Positions 22,600-33,240 of a DNA stretch of 64,000 nt are shown here, piece by piece. Position 1 is the first letter of the stretch. Every line of letters starts with the position of its first letter. Under the pieces are notes generated by a model. The model searched no databases. It had not been told where the DNA came from and saw only the letters and a program-made list of their open reading frames with translations. Position numbers and translations under genes: made by a program. This stretch comes from Plantago ovata. Lineage: Eukaryota; Streptophyta; Magnoliopsida; Lamiales; Plantaginaceae. Where the stretch lies: contig CM051458.1 of NCBI GenBank assembly GCA_028274465.1, positions 89,486,085 to 89,550,084 of the forward strand. The letters run 5' to 3'.

Positions 22600-22837
22600 T
22601 GAATTATCAATTATACACACAATGAAGTTCGCAGAAGAGAAGATTAGAGCTAAAGAGCAAAATGTAAAGAGAAACTACAACAAGCAAAGTAATTTAAACT
22701 GAGTTAGTGGGGTGTGCCACAGTGCCAGGCCCATGCAATAGTGCAACGCTTGGGCGACACTTGAAGAGCCCGTGCAGCAAGCTATACTTTGGTCTTCTCG
22801 TCCTTAAAAAATTAGATTAATATCGTTGTAGTCCAAT
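22600..22837 (-). pseudogene. U2 snRNA 3' fragment
   Basis: From about 22706 to 22837 the sequence repeats the 3' two thirds of U2, including the Sm-site region, the terminal stem-loops and the 3' box. A 5-bp insertion interrupts the GGCACACC region. It stops at the IIa hairpin, so the branch-point region and promoter are absent and it cannot make a working U2. Confidence 0.85.
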
Positions 22838-23263
22838 CTATATAACTCAGGATCAAGCCAATTTGTTGCGAACTTAACATGAAAAATACACATGTTCTTA
22901 ATTAAACCTCCATGTTATGGATAATAATATCTATGTTTGTTTGCCTGTTTTGATCTATGATCTATCTTCGTCTATCAGAAGACTTTCTCTTTTTTTCTAT
23001 AGAACGTTTTGGACATTTCATTGTACTTTGTGTTGAACATCTAATTTCGTGTTTCATGTTAAGTTAGGTTGTACTACATCTAACATCATTAGATGTCTTG
23101 TCTCTCTGTTTCTGTGTGTATTTATAGCTGAAGTAGAAGGCACACTTAACACTTTGACAAGTTGTTGGAGAGACCTGGTAGCTGTCATGGAATTAAGAAG
23201 GCTGGATATACAACAAATTCTGCTTAAGATGGAGTTGAATCAAACTGGTTACAACTTACACAT
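22838..23263. other. Non-coding DNA inside the RLP interruption
   Basis: An open frame at 23049-23294 has no family likeness. Nothing else recognised. Confidence 0.3.
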
Positions 23264-23670
23264 TAGCAGAATGTTTCCACTTAGTTTGTTGTGAGATAGA
23301 TTCAAATTATCACGAATCTGCCACAACCAACTAGGAACTTGAATCTTGATCATCTGCTCTGTTGAGCCAACTGATTCTGCTCTGTTGGTTATGGATCCAT
23401 AAATCCATTCTGGAATTCAACCCGCGGCTCCTCCCAAGTTACATGACCTTAGGTCAAGACTCAAGAGCCTCAAGATTGAAGTTTGGATTCCAGTTGTCAC
23501 TGACTTTCAGAGTCAGATGATTTCCCCGAGGCATGAAAGGATCGCAATTTTTTGTGAGATTAGCAAAGTGAGTTGACAATCCATCATGAGAAGGCTTCAT
23601 TTGGAAATTGAAATATATATGGTTGAATAGACAATATTGTACGAGTAGTTTAGATTGGGTAATGAAGTGT
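23264..23670 (-). pseudogene. RLP pseudogene, middle and 5' parts
   Basis: 23264-23560 matches the RLP coding region at about 9440-9735 (parent minus strand), including TTCCACTTAGTTTGTTGTGA and CTGCCACAACCAACTAGGAA. 23585-23670 matches the parent start codon region and promoter (GGCTTCATTTG, then GTAGTTTAGATTG). The coding DNA between these, and about 1.1 kb on the 3' side, has been deleted. It pairs with 17720-18000. Confidence 0.85.
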
Positions 23671-24457
23671 TTAAGTCTTCGAATAGAAAACAAATAATCT
23701 CATCATGATTAAATTTGCGTGGTTAGTGGTTACAATAATTTCAAATGCGCCGATATTTGTTTTCTATTCAAGACTTGGACTTAAAATATCAACTTTTGAA
23801 GATTAGATTCGCATGGTTCCAATAATCCTAATTTGAGAAGCTCCGGAATACCTGTTGCCACTAATCCTTCATTCAGGGAAATAAATACAGTACAAAGCTA
23901 GATTAGCATATTGAATTGAAGCCCGCTAGATTAGATCTCTACGTACATTTTAAATTTCAGCCATTAACTAAATCGTGCAACAATCTTCTGATGCTAGAGG
24001 TGAACTGGTACTAAAGTATATAGGTGGGAAAATTAATAAGCAGGTCCAAAATATAATGTATCAGGAGCAGGAGCAAGTATAATATGCCCAATGCTTCAGC
24101 AACATGGCGTTCAATCTCACGACTAACAAATATCAACACATACAGAAGAAACCCTGCATCGGATATCATACTAATGGCCAAGAAATATCAACAGCAGTCT
24201 GCAATTTATATACTTGGTCATCAATTTAACTGAAAAATCTAATTCAAACAGAAATAATGAACACTGGCAATACTTGGCCATCAATTTAACGAATAAGACC
24301 CTCAAAAGTCAAATCCCAACTGCAACTCAAGAAGCAATAGGTACGGGTACATATCCGATATAGAAAACAGTTTCACCTAAATCAAAACTAAAAATAAAGA
24401 CAAGTTCCACCAGATGTATCAAACGAAAATATAAAAGCTAAAATCTCATACTCAAAC
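23671..24457. other. Intergenic, no gene seen
   Basis: AT-rich. It should include the former 3' flank of the EF-2 copy. No repeat ends found. Confidence 0.35.
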
Positions 24458-25142
24458 TCACAGCCTGTCCTCGAAATCAGACAGTGGTGTCATCTGCTCC
24501 TTCAAGCCCTTCCTCTTACGAATGTCAGCAACAAGCTTGGCAGCCTGGGTTTCGGGTTCCAATGGATCAGAAGCCATCATGTCCCAGTGATCAAACACAC
24601 ATTGTGGGAAAGCCTGTCCAGATGTAGCAGCTCTCAAAGAGCTCGAGAAACCAAATGACTCAACAACAGGTAGATATGCCTTGATGTTGTAAAGTGGTGT
24701 TCCAGGCCTCTGCATTTCCTCAAAACACATGTCCAAGCTTCTGATTCAGAACACTGTAAATACCACCAAGAGCCTGCTCGGGTGACTGAAACAGGTTCCA
24801 ATAGACGGGGCTTGGCAGTAAGCTGGGAGGCATATATAACCCTTCTGGCAGTTGGGATAACTTGACCTCCACCTCTGTGAATAGCATCGGTGTGGAGGAC
24901 AACATCACAAACTTCAAATTAAATGCCCCTTCTAGTGGCCCTTCTTTTGAAGCCCACCGGAAACCAGCAACCACAGAATCCTTGATTTCATTCAGATACT
25001 GCACTCCCTTACACATATCAACAACCATGTTAGGGCCAGTTGTTTCAGGTCCAAAGGCCCAAATTTTCTTGGCCAGTTCCTTGTCCCAGCCATACTCTTC
25101 AGATAGAATCTTGGACCGATTCTTTGGATCATCATCAGGCAA
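24458..25142 (-). pseudogene. Elongation factor 2 (eEF2) pseudogene, C-terminal third
   Basis: The minus strand encodes [56 protein letters not shown]-like text and the terminus [17 protein letters not shown], covering roughly residues 600-843 of eEF2, the GTPase that translocates the ribosome. Three changes break it: a small deletion-substitution before the diphthamide loop, which puts that loop ([11 protein letters not shown]) out of frame, a return to frame before QSPEQALGG, and a further shift near 24720. The N-terminal GTPase domains are missing. The 5' side joins directly to a remnant of an eEF2-like leader and intron, so the copy is an internal deletion of a genomic gene, not a processed one. 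Confidence 0.9.
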
Positions 25143-25510
25143 ATATCAGTACATTAGAACTACATGAAACATCTCCTGATTAGCAAATTCAAAATTCAAA
25201 TCCATAAAAACACATTCGATTCATATGAAAGAATCAAATATAACCAAAACCGAATCAAAACATCAGAACAGCAATCATTGAATCTAAACAATTCTAAACA
25301 CAACGTGCGTATTCATCATATCGCACAACATTTGCATACCGAAGCAAAATTCAAAACCTAAAATTACAAACCAGAAATGAATAGAGGCATATGAATTACA
25401 CGAACAGCAGAAAGAAAAATGATGAAAGAGAGGCTCAAAATCACTTACTGCAGAGACGAGATGGTGTGCTCCGATCCGATCCGTTTGGAGTGAGAGACGG
25501 TGAGCTGAAG
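25143..25510 (-). pseudogene. Leader exon and first-intron remnant of the eEF2 copy
   Basis: The minus strand has a pyrimidine-rich leader (near 25500-25445) ending CTGCAGTAAGTGATTTTGAG, a good donor site, followed by a T-rich intron-like stretch that runs into the coding remnant at about 25140 with no acceptor or start codon. Plant eEF2 genes have an intron close to the start codon, which fits. That this belongs to eEF2 is inferred from position only. Confidence 0.5.
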
Positions 25511-26277
25511 GAAGTGTGAGAGTGAAATATATGAGGGCCGTCAGGTCAGGACTCAGGAACACTAATTTGTGGTGTTTGGTGGTAATTTGCAATATTGATG
25601 CCTTACTTTTCAGCTTTTGCACAAATCAGTCCAATTTTAAGACTTGCTCACTAGTTCGAAAACCAGCCCATATTTAGTAGCAGTACGAAATCAGCCCATA
25701 TGTTGGCCCTACTAATTATTTAAATGCTTAGATTTAAACAGAATATTATTTTAAAAAAAAAACAAAGGACTAAACCTTCCACCAAAATTATTTTTAAATA
25801 CTTAGTTAGATAAGGCATTCAAATTGAACTGTGTCATAATAGAATGCAAAAATCGAATGTCATTAATCGACTCAGTAAAGTTCAATATTGCCCACTAAAA
25901 CTAAGAGAATTTTGACTATAGAGAACACCCAAACGAGGGAGTTATGTCCAGTGTCCAATAGTTAAAGCTCAAACAGAAAATACATTACCTTTATAACTAG
26001 GTCCTTGAGGTTGGGATTTGGAGATGAACACATATGGCTCAACTTATTTGTTTTAAATTCAAATAAGATCTCTCAAGTTCGTATTTTGAGAGACACAAGT
26101 TCAACAACTTAATCCTAAATCAAGTCTATGTAAGAATTTTCACATTGAGAAAGTAATAAACACTATAAACTCGATCTGGAGAAGTTGAGGAGGAAACCGC
26201 CTGAGCACCATATAATAGAGCTCTTCTTGAAACTGGAACCGCGCGACCCTATAACATCCACAACCTCCCTCATAGTC
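25511..26277. other. Intergenic, no gene seen
   Basis: AT-rich DNA upstream of the eEF2 remnant. No gene or bounded repeat recognised. Confidence 0.35.
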
Positions 26278-26285
26278 ACTACTAA

Positions 26286-27115
26286 TAGGACTGAGCACCG
26301 GTCCAAACCCGGACCGGACTTTTCGGGTCACCTATTTTAAAGTCCGGAGCCTGGACCGTATGTGATCGGGTCTGACCCGGACCGGTCCAAAAATTACAGT
26401 CCGGTCCGGGCCAGACCCGACCAAGACTGGATCTATTAGTTTACTTGTTTTAAAAAAAAAGAAAAATCATTTATGTGGCTAAGAGAGAGAGAGAGAAGAA
26501 CAAGCATTCACACCCAATTCACACAAACACACGAACTGCTTCTTCTTCTCCTATTTTCTTTCAAATATCAATTCACACACTTCTTTCTTTCTTTCTTTCT
26601 TTCTTTCTTATGTAATTCCATCTTGCTCTTCCTTTCTTCAACTCCATCATGCTGATCTTTTCTTACATTATTCAATTTCATCTCGTTTGCTCGTCTTTTA
26701 TTGAACAAGAAATTAAGCAAATTGGAGGAGCCATGGTGATTGTGGAGAAGGTAGAAAGAGGGGTGATCTCCGATCTGCTACAGTTTGGAGAGGATAATGG
26801 TCAGATGGTGTGTGGCGTGGGCATGATTGTGAGTTGTGTTGGTATAATGTTGTGTAGTTTGTGAAAGTTATGTGGTGGTGGCTTATATGTACTAGGTTAA
26901 GCAAGGGGAATCTGGGGGAAAATATATGGAAAAATAAATTCCGGGTCATCCGGATCAAACCCGGAAATTTCCGGGTTTAGCCCGGACCGGACTCGGGCAT
27001 AGGCAAAACCTATGACCCGGAGACCGGACCGTATGGGACGGTCCGAGTACGGTCCAGGTTTACCGGTCCGGGTCCGATCCGGATTCCGTATTCGGTTCGG
27101 GTCTGTTCAGTCCTA
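26286..27115. mobile_element. hAT-type non-autonomous element (830 bp) with perfect 8-bp target duplication
   Basis: It starts TAGGACTGAGCACCGG and ends CTGTTCAGTCCTA. ACTACTAA flanks both sides (26278-26285 and 27116-27123). Both subterminal regions (about 170 bp each) are packed with CCGGACC/GGTCCGG motifs. The middle, about 26460-26900, is unlike the ends. It has an (AG)n and a (CTTT)n tract and then a 43-codon frame starting MVIVEKVERGVISDLL, which gives the look of a captured gene 5' end. No transposase. Confidence 0.88.
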
Positions 27116-27123
27116 ACTACTAA

Positions 27124-27857
27124 CACCACTACCTCTTAAAGATCATCTACTCCTCATTGTGACATCCTTGACCCCAATATATATAACATTTTCGCTCAGT
27201 CGCTCACTACCATTCTAGTCTGACTCGATTTTTGTTCCATAACATTTTCTTCAGTTTGGTAAGAAAAATCCTATAAGGATCTTAGGTTCGCGTTCGTCAT
27301 TGTAATTTATATATAGCTTGTGAGAAAAGCTTAATTGGTCATTGCAATTTATAGGTTCGAGGTTCTTCGTTGTCTAGGCTTTTAGCTTTGTATCTACAAT
27401 TTAGAATTAATAAGCTTATGTCACTATAGACTTGAATATTAGGTTCAGTTTCACTACAAAGCTTGGTATGTCTCAATATGGTCTATGTAGTTTCAGTCAG
27501 TTTACTCATATTCAGTTTTATCCAGTATCAGTTTTACCGACGTTAAATTCACTTGGTGTAAGTTTCGGCCATGATAGCTTACCCACCCGGCCGAGTTGAA
27601 AAGTGGTATTGAAATGTAATTGGTGGACTAAATTGTACGTAGTGAGTGGAGAGTTCAATCTAATATTCCTCTCTCACTCCCCTCCCTTCCCTCACTAATT
27701 CATCATTCATATGACTATCAGACTATGACTGGGAAATGTAAGTTTGTATACACTGTGTCTATAAAGAATTGCATGTTTGGACCAATAACTCAAGGGTCTG
27801 TTCTAATTTAGTTATGCGGATTTTTATACTTGGAAATCCAGTCACAAATTGCATTTT
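27124..27857. other. Intergenic, no gene seen
   Basis: AT-rich. A short frame near 27769-27960 has no family likeness. Confidence 0.35.
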
Positions 27858-28351
27858 GGGAGAAAAATATTGTGCACTTTTGGTCCTATTCCATGTGGGA
27901 TTAACTGATGTGGATCGTCGTGATCTAGCTTTGAAATCCATCCAAATTAACGCGCCCTAATTCACCTAAAATTGAAATAATTTTTAAAACGAACAGAAAA
28001 AGGAAATTAATTTTAAGTTACAAAATTAAAAGGTTACAATGTTTATTTGTTTATTTTTTTTTTTGTTTTTTTAATTACACTTTTTCTTGTGTTTTTAAGT
28101 TAAAATTTCTTTTGAATGTTAACATGTATTTGTGAATTTGTAAGGCCCAATTTGAGGTTCAAAAAATGTGAAGGGCTTAATTTTGAGAATCCACCCCCCC
28201 CCCCCCCCCCCACTTTACCTATTTCATACAAATAGGACCGATTATACTATCCTAAGTCCTAACTCCGAAAGACCAAATTTGCAAAATTGAAATTTTCGTT
28301 GGACCAAAATTGATCAGGACCCGGAGTTATAGGACTAAATGCAATTCTCCC
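27858..28351. mobile_element. Possible TIR element (494 bp)
   Basis: The ends GGGAGAAAAATATTGTGCAC and (reversed) GGGAGAATTGCATTTAGTCC share a short inverted repeat of the 'tttGGTCCTA' kind common in plant non-autonomous elements. The flanks do not show a target duplication, so limits and family are uncertain. It contains a run of about 20 C at 28193-28211. Confidence 0.35.
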
Positions 28352-29197
28352 ATATATAGTGCACTATATCAACCTGAAGTAGGTGATTTATTTATTTATT
28401 TATTTATTATTTTTTTGAGAAGACCTGAAGTAGGTGATTGGGCTGACATTTAATGTATTAAACTCACAAAAGCTACATGTATAGTTGTTAATTGTACAAC
28501 GTTGGAGTTGGAGTTCAAGAAACTAATCCTACCAAAAGATAAAGGATTGCAACATTAATAGATCAACAATAAAAGTTGAGTACTATTTATGATCTGTATC
28601 TGTAGTCAGTAGATATAAAGGAAGTATATATGTGCATGATATACCCATAAGCTCAATAGTGATGATATATGTTAATAAGCAAACTTCAAAATAAATCAAA
28701 CTTCTCCAAGTAAATTAAGTCACAAAAATAGGGGGAAAATAGGCTTAAGGAACTATACATGAAAATCCCATTCTCAACATGTTATTCAACTTTATATAGT
28801 ATATCTAGACTACTACTCAGTACTTCTATAACTATAATACATGGAGTTAAGAAACACAAATTTGTATATTCTGTTATGAAAACTTGTGCAAGATACCTCC
28901 CATTGTTTTTATTTGAACAAAATTCCCTTGTATATATTTTGTAAAACTCAGCAACTACGCCAACTTTCTTCCAAATTTAGAATATCTTCATGTAAGGAAA
29001 ACTTTCTAAAGTTGGAAATAAATGGCTACTGGAGTTTGTGAAAACATAAAGGAATCTGTTACAAATAAAACAACACAGCTGGATCTGCGGCAAGTTGAAC
29101 ATAACATGTATATATGTATAGGAGATTTTATGCTATTACCGGTTTAAAACTCGCATACTGTGTAGCTCGTATCGGTTCGTATGACATTCTTCACAGC
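28352..29197. other. Intergenic, downstream of the NAC gene
   Basis: AT-rich, with an (ATTT)n tract near 28388-28410. It includes the NAC 3' untranslated region at its right edge. No gene seen. Confidence 0.4.
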
Positions 29198-30891
29198 TCA
29201 CAAGTAGAAGGGATTAGAAGTAGTTGTAGCAGCAGCAATGTCGACGATGGGCTGTAGATCCTCCCAGTCGGCGTGCCTTAGTAACTCGTTCATGTCAGTG
29301 CATATAGGGCTAGAAAACGAGGAAGCAGAAGATGGGGCCTGATGAGTCACTCCTGATGAGCTGAAATGTGTTAGAAAATGTTGATTGGCATAACTTTCAA
29401 CATGGCCATAGTAAGGCTTTTCTTCTCTTTGCTTGACTATTGGTGCATTACTGAAGCTAATGTAGTTGAGATCAGATGAGTCCATGCTGCATGTTTGGGA
29501 GCTGGTATCAATAATTTCTGGATTGCTTATACTCCTCTTGGTAACCGCCTGCCAATCCGGTGTACACTTTCGGTATGAAACATCACGCTTCAGTATTCGA
29601 CACAAGGTCCAGACTTCCTGTAAATATATGTGAACAATACACCATAAATAAAATGACAAACTATAAAGTTACATGCACCAACTTATGCTATTATGCTATG
29701 AAGCAGTTGCAAACAAGCATGAATTAATTAGAGAATAGTAAAATCTTACAGCTTCTTGGGCAATGCTTTTGGTATCCATGTCCTTGGGGTTTTTATCACT
29801 AGTTGAAGGTAGGCGGAATTCGTGCATCATCCAATCAGTCTTGGTGCCTTTGCCAGCGCTTCCACGATAATAAACGAGGGACTTCTTTAGGCCAATACAA
29901 TCGCGACCATCCCCAGTGGAAGAGTATATAGGCCTGTCGATCCCGGTTGCTTTCCAGAAACCGGAGCCGGTAACCCTGTTGGGTCTTATGCTGTTCCTGT
30001 ATTTCCTTCCTCTTTTGCAAAAGAAGTACCATTCCTTGTCTCCTACATTACTGGATTCTGAAATTCCAAGAACAGTGCAGAAGTCCAATTACTAGTGACT
30101 AAATAAAAGTCCAATATTTAGTTACTATTTTTCTCCTTGATCTTTAAATATTGGATTGTTTATCCTTTCCCACAACATGAAACACACATGTGATATTAAT
30201 TTATTTAGTTCCTCTTGATTTTTCTCTCATTCTACAAGTGAACTTTTAAGAGTAGAGCCAATTACATTACAAGTAAGAAAGCAATTTGTTTGCTGAATTA
30301 GCTAGCTAAACTAACACAATTGTTCATAAAAGTAACTTGTTATTTTATGCAGAATTAGTAATATCAAAATCTTAACTGATCAACTTGATCATTTAATTTT
30401 CCCAAAATTTGTAACCTCAAGAATAGCTCATAAAACACTAGTGTATAATTGTAAATGGAAAAACAAAAAGATAAATCAGGTAACGTATATGTAATGATCA
30501 TATCTCATAGCACCTTGTGTACATATAAATTAATTTACTTACAAATGAGACATGAAGTTTGATTGATTATATATACAATCAAACCCTAACAGTGCCAGGT
30601 TATACTCAATATAGCTAGAAAACCAAATCAACATGAAAAGATTAGTTAGCACTTACTTGGAAGATCCCATGGATCATACTTGTAGATGTCAGCTTGCTTA
30701 ATCAGTTCGATACTAAGCGGCTTCTTTTCCACTTTTCGTCGTAGATAAAACCCGACTAGCTCCTCATCGGTAGGATGAAAACGAAATCCAGGCAACGGAA
30801 CATCCTCTTCCTCCACCTTGCCATTGCTAACAACTCTGCTGCCCATATTTTGATCAACTCTGGCGGCGCCCATATTTTGATCAAGTTCCAT
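29198..30891 (-). CDS. NAC-domain transcription factor (JUB1/NAC042-like), three exons
   Basis: Exons 30891-30657, 30057-29750 and 29617-29198 join in frame (phases 1 and 0) to 320 residues. The NAC DNA-binding domain spans about 32-180 with all five blocks: [70 protein letters not shown] and the WMMHEFRLP and [11 protein letters not shown] motifs. The variable C-terminal half is acidic and serine-rich, as in activation domains. The domain sequence and intron positions are closest to the JUNGBRUNNEN1/NAC042 group, regulators of ageing, heat and oxidative stress; that subgroup call is from memory of the motifs. An Asn/Gln-rich 25-residue leader precedes the domain and repeats the phrase DQNMG. 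No neighbour gene is linked to it. Confidence 0.92.
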
Positions 30892-32273
30892 GACTAGCTA
30901 GTAGTACTTCCAAAGTTTCAAAAGTATAATATATTATTAAGCTTTAAAATCAACGTCTTGTTTTTCTAGCTAGATAATTGTTGTTTTTTTATATATCTAT
31001 AAGTCTGAAAAGGTTATAAGGTAGAAGGCATGAAAGAAAGAGAAAGTTGTCTAGTGTGGATGTGTATATATACATAAACACACTTGCAAGAAAGAAGCAA
31101 GCAAGAAGTAGGATCGTATATGTGAAGACTGAGGAAAGGGATGGCATTATTAGGAAGAGATAGGTATTATCAATAATATTTTAATTGGTCAAGTCATGAG
31201 AATGGACTTGTTTGTTCTTCTGTTTCTTAGAATGTTGACTTTTGGAACAGAGAAGTGGTCTTCAGTCTTATATTTCGCCATCATGTAATAAGTAGGTTTC
31301 TAATTATCAAAACCTTTTACAATTACACAAATTGATTAGCAATAATGTGGCTGCTTTACTAAATTTGATCAAAGAATTAGTAGTATTAATTAAACTACTA
31401 ATAGTATTTAGTAGCGTGACGTGGGCTTATGCAAACCATGTAAGCAAGAGCTAGATCTCTCTCAGAATGTTCTTCTATTCATTCATAGCAATTTCATCGA
31501 CTTTCCAACAAAACACTAAAGAGCGGTGCTAGTTGTTGTTTTAGCCCATCAATCTGAATCGGAGTTTATGACTTCGAAAATTACTACTTCGGAGTTCTGA
31601 TCATGCTTGAGGCAATTTGAGGATTTCAATATCTGTTTACTATAGCACGCTAGTGGATATTTCCGTACGTACGCCGAAATTTCCTTCCTCAAGATTTTTC
31701 AACAAAATGATGTATTTTCATTCATAATTAGCACTAGAAAATCAAAAGGGCATTTAGCTTGCTAGGAACGTAAAATTCTTACCAAAACATTGCTTTTTCT
31801 AACAGTAGAAAAAACTATACAACAACTAGTCCACTACGTTTATAAATAATTACATTTACAACTATTGTCGATCGCCAAAAGACAAAAAAGGAAAAAAAAG
31901 AGTTACTCCATTGTTTTTGAAAAATGTTTCCATGAACGTATTTGCGAGCAACTCCACACTGGCCTTTTACAATAGTGCCATGCATTATGCATATATATAT
32001 ATATACCCCAGGTAGTGATAACTAATGGCAAGCGGTTTAACGGTTGTCTCATCCAAGAATTAATCTGAATCGTATTCTATTCTTTGGTTTGTTTATCATT
32101 CGACAGTGAGTTCTTTACAAGTTCTTGTTTTTTGTTTCTTTACTCTACTTTATTTTATTCGTTTCCTTTGATTATTCGAGTATAATTGTAACCTAGAAGT
32201 AATCTATGGCATGTGCTTTCTGATTCAATTGTATGTTACAGTTGGATTTGAAATTCGAAAATAAATGAAATGA
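30892..32273 (-). promoter_or_regulatory. NAC promoter and upstream intergenic DNA
   Basis: A TATA-like run TATGTATATATACAC (minus strand) lies at about 31062-31076, 170 bp before the ATG, with no better candidate nearby. The rest is AT-rich and holds no gene. Confidence 0.4.
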
Positions 32274-32288
32274 TAGTACAATATGTAT

Positions 32289-32571
32289 TTGTACCAAGCC
32301 TCCCTAGACTTGTAATTGAAGGTATGCACACTTCTTTGAACTTGACTAAGAGTTGGTAGTACAACCTGCAAACTTTCCAGGTCTTAGCATCTTGCTAGGA
32401 AGATGACATACTAGACGAGGGGGGTCAAATATTTGTCTCGGTCATAACGGATTTGGTGCTCCTTTTCGGTTGTATTGGTTGTTTTTGTTACGGTGTGCAG
32501 TCCTTATGCACCGTGTCTTTGTATTTTTAAGACTTTGATGATCAATAAAAGTTTAACCATTTAAAAAAAAA
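32289..32571 (+). mobile_element. 5'-truncated LINE 3' end with poly-A and 15-bp target duplication
   Basis: TAGTACAATATGTAT occurs at 32274-32288 and again at 32572-32586. Between them is a 283-bp insert with GGTGTGCAGTCCTTATGCAC, then AATAAA, then a tail of nine A. A long duplication plus an A-tail is the mark of target-primed reverse transcription. It matches the minus-strand insert at 60108-60246 (GTGCAATCCTTATGCAC), which points to one LINE family. Confidence 0.88.
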
Positions 32572-32586
32572 TAGTACAATATGTAT

Positions 32587-33240
32587 CGTACAATTGAAAA
32601 GAGTACGAAAACAGAACACGGTACCGATCTAGAAAAGAAACAAACTCAAGTCAAGAAGTAACAAAATTTAATACTAATTAATTCCAATAAAGCTTACTAA
32701 AATTTGGTGTTTGATCAAATAATAGTAATATTTGAATTTTATATATAGCATGTTATAAATTTCAACGCGACAATTAAGTTCAGTAGATAAATAAAATGTT
32801 TGCTAATTTGTCAAAACACATTTTTCTTGACATTTGAGGTATACTATATGTATATAGTTCCAAAATACAAATCTCGAACTCAATAATGTCCGTACATTTT
32901 TTCTCGCGAAGCAATTTTATTTCAAACAAACTTTGATTCATGAAACATGATTAGTCATGAGGTTAATGTAACAATGTTTAGGTCCTTTCGTGAATCGTGA
33001 CATAACAAAATCTCTCGATCGTTTGAAATATATTTCATCAAGACAGGATTAATCAACTCAAAATAATTTATCTCACGACTCCATCTATATACGTAATACC
33101 CCACATTTCACATCAATTTAAAAAGAGTAGGATAAATGGTACTCCATTCTTAATTACATGATATGAAGTTGATCTTTTGAGTGATTTCGAAAGTAAATTA
33201 AATCTGTATGAGCCTAGATTAGATACATAATAGACCATAT
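32587..33240. other. Intergenic, no gene seen
   Basis: AT-rich; nothing recognised. Confidence 0.35.
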
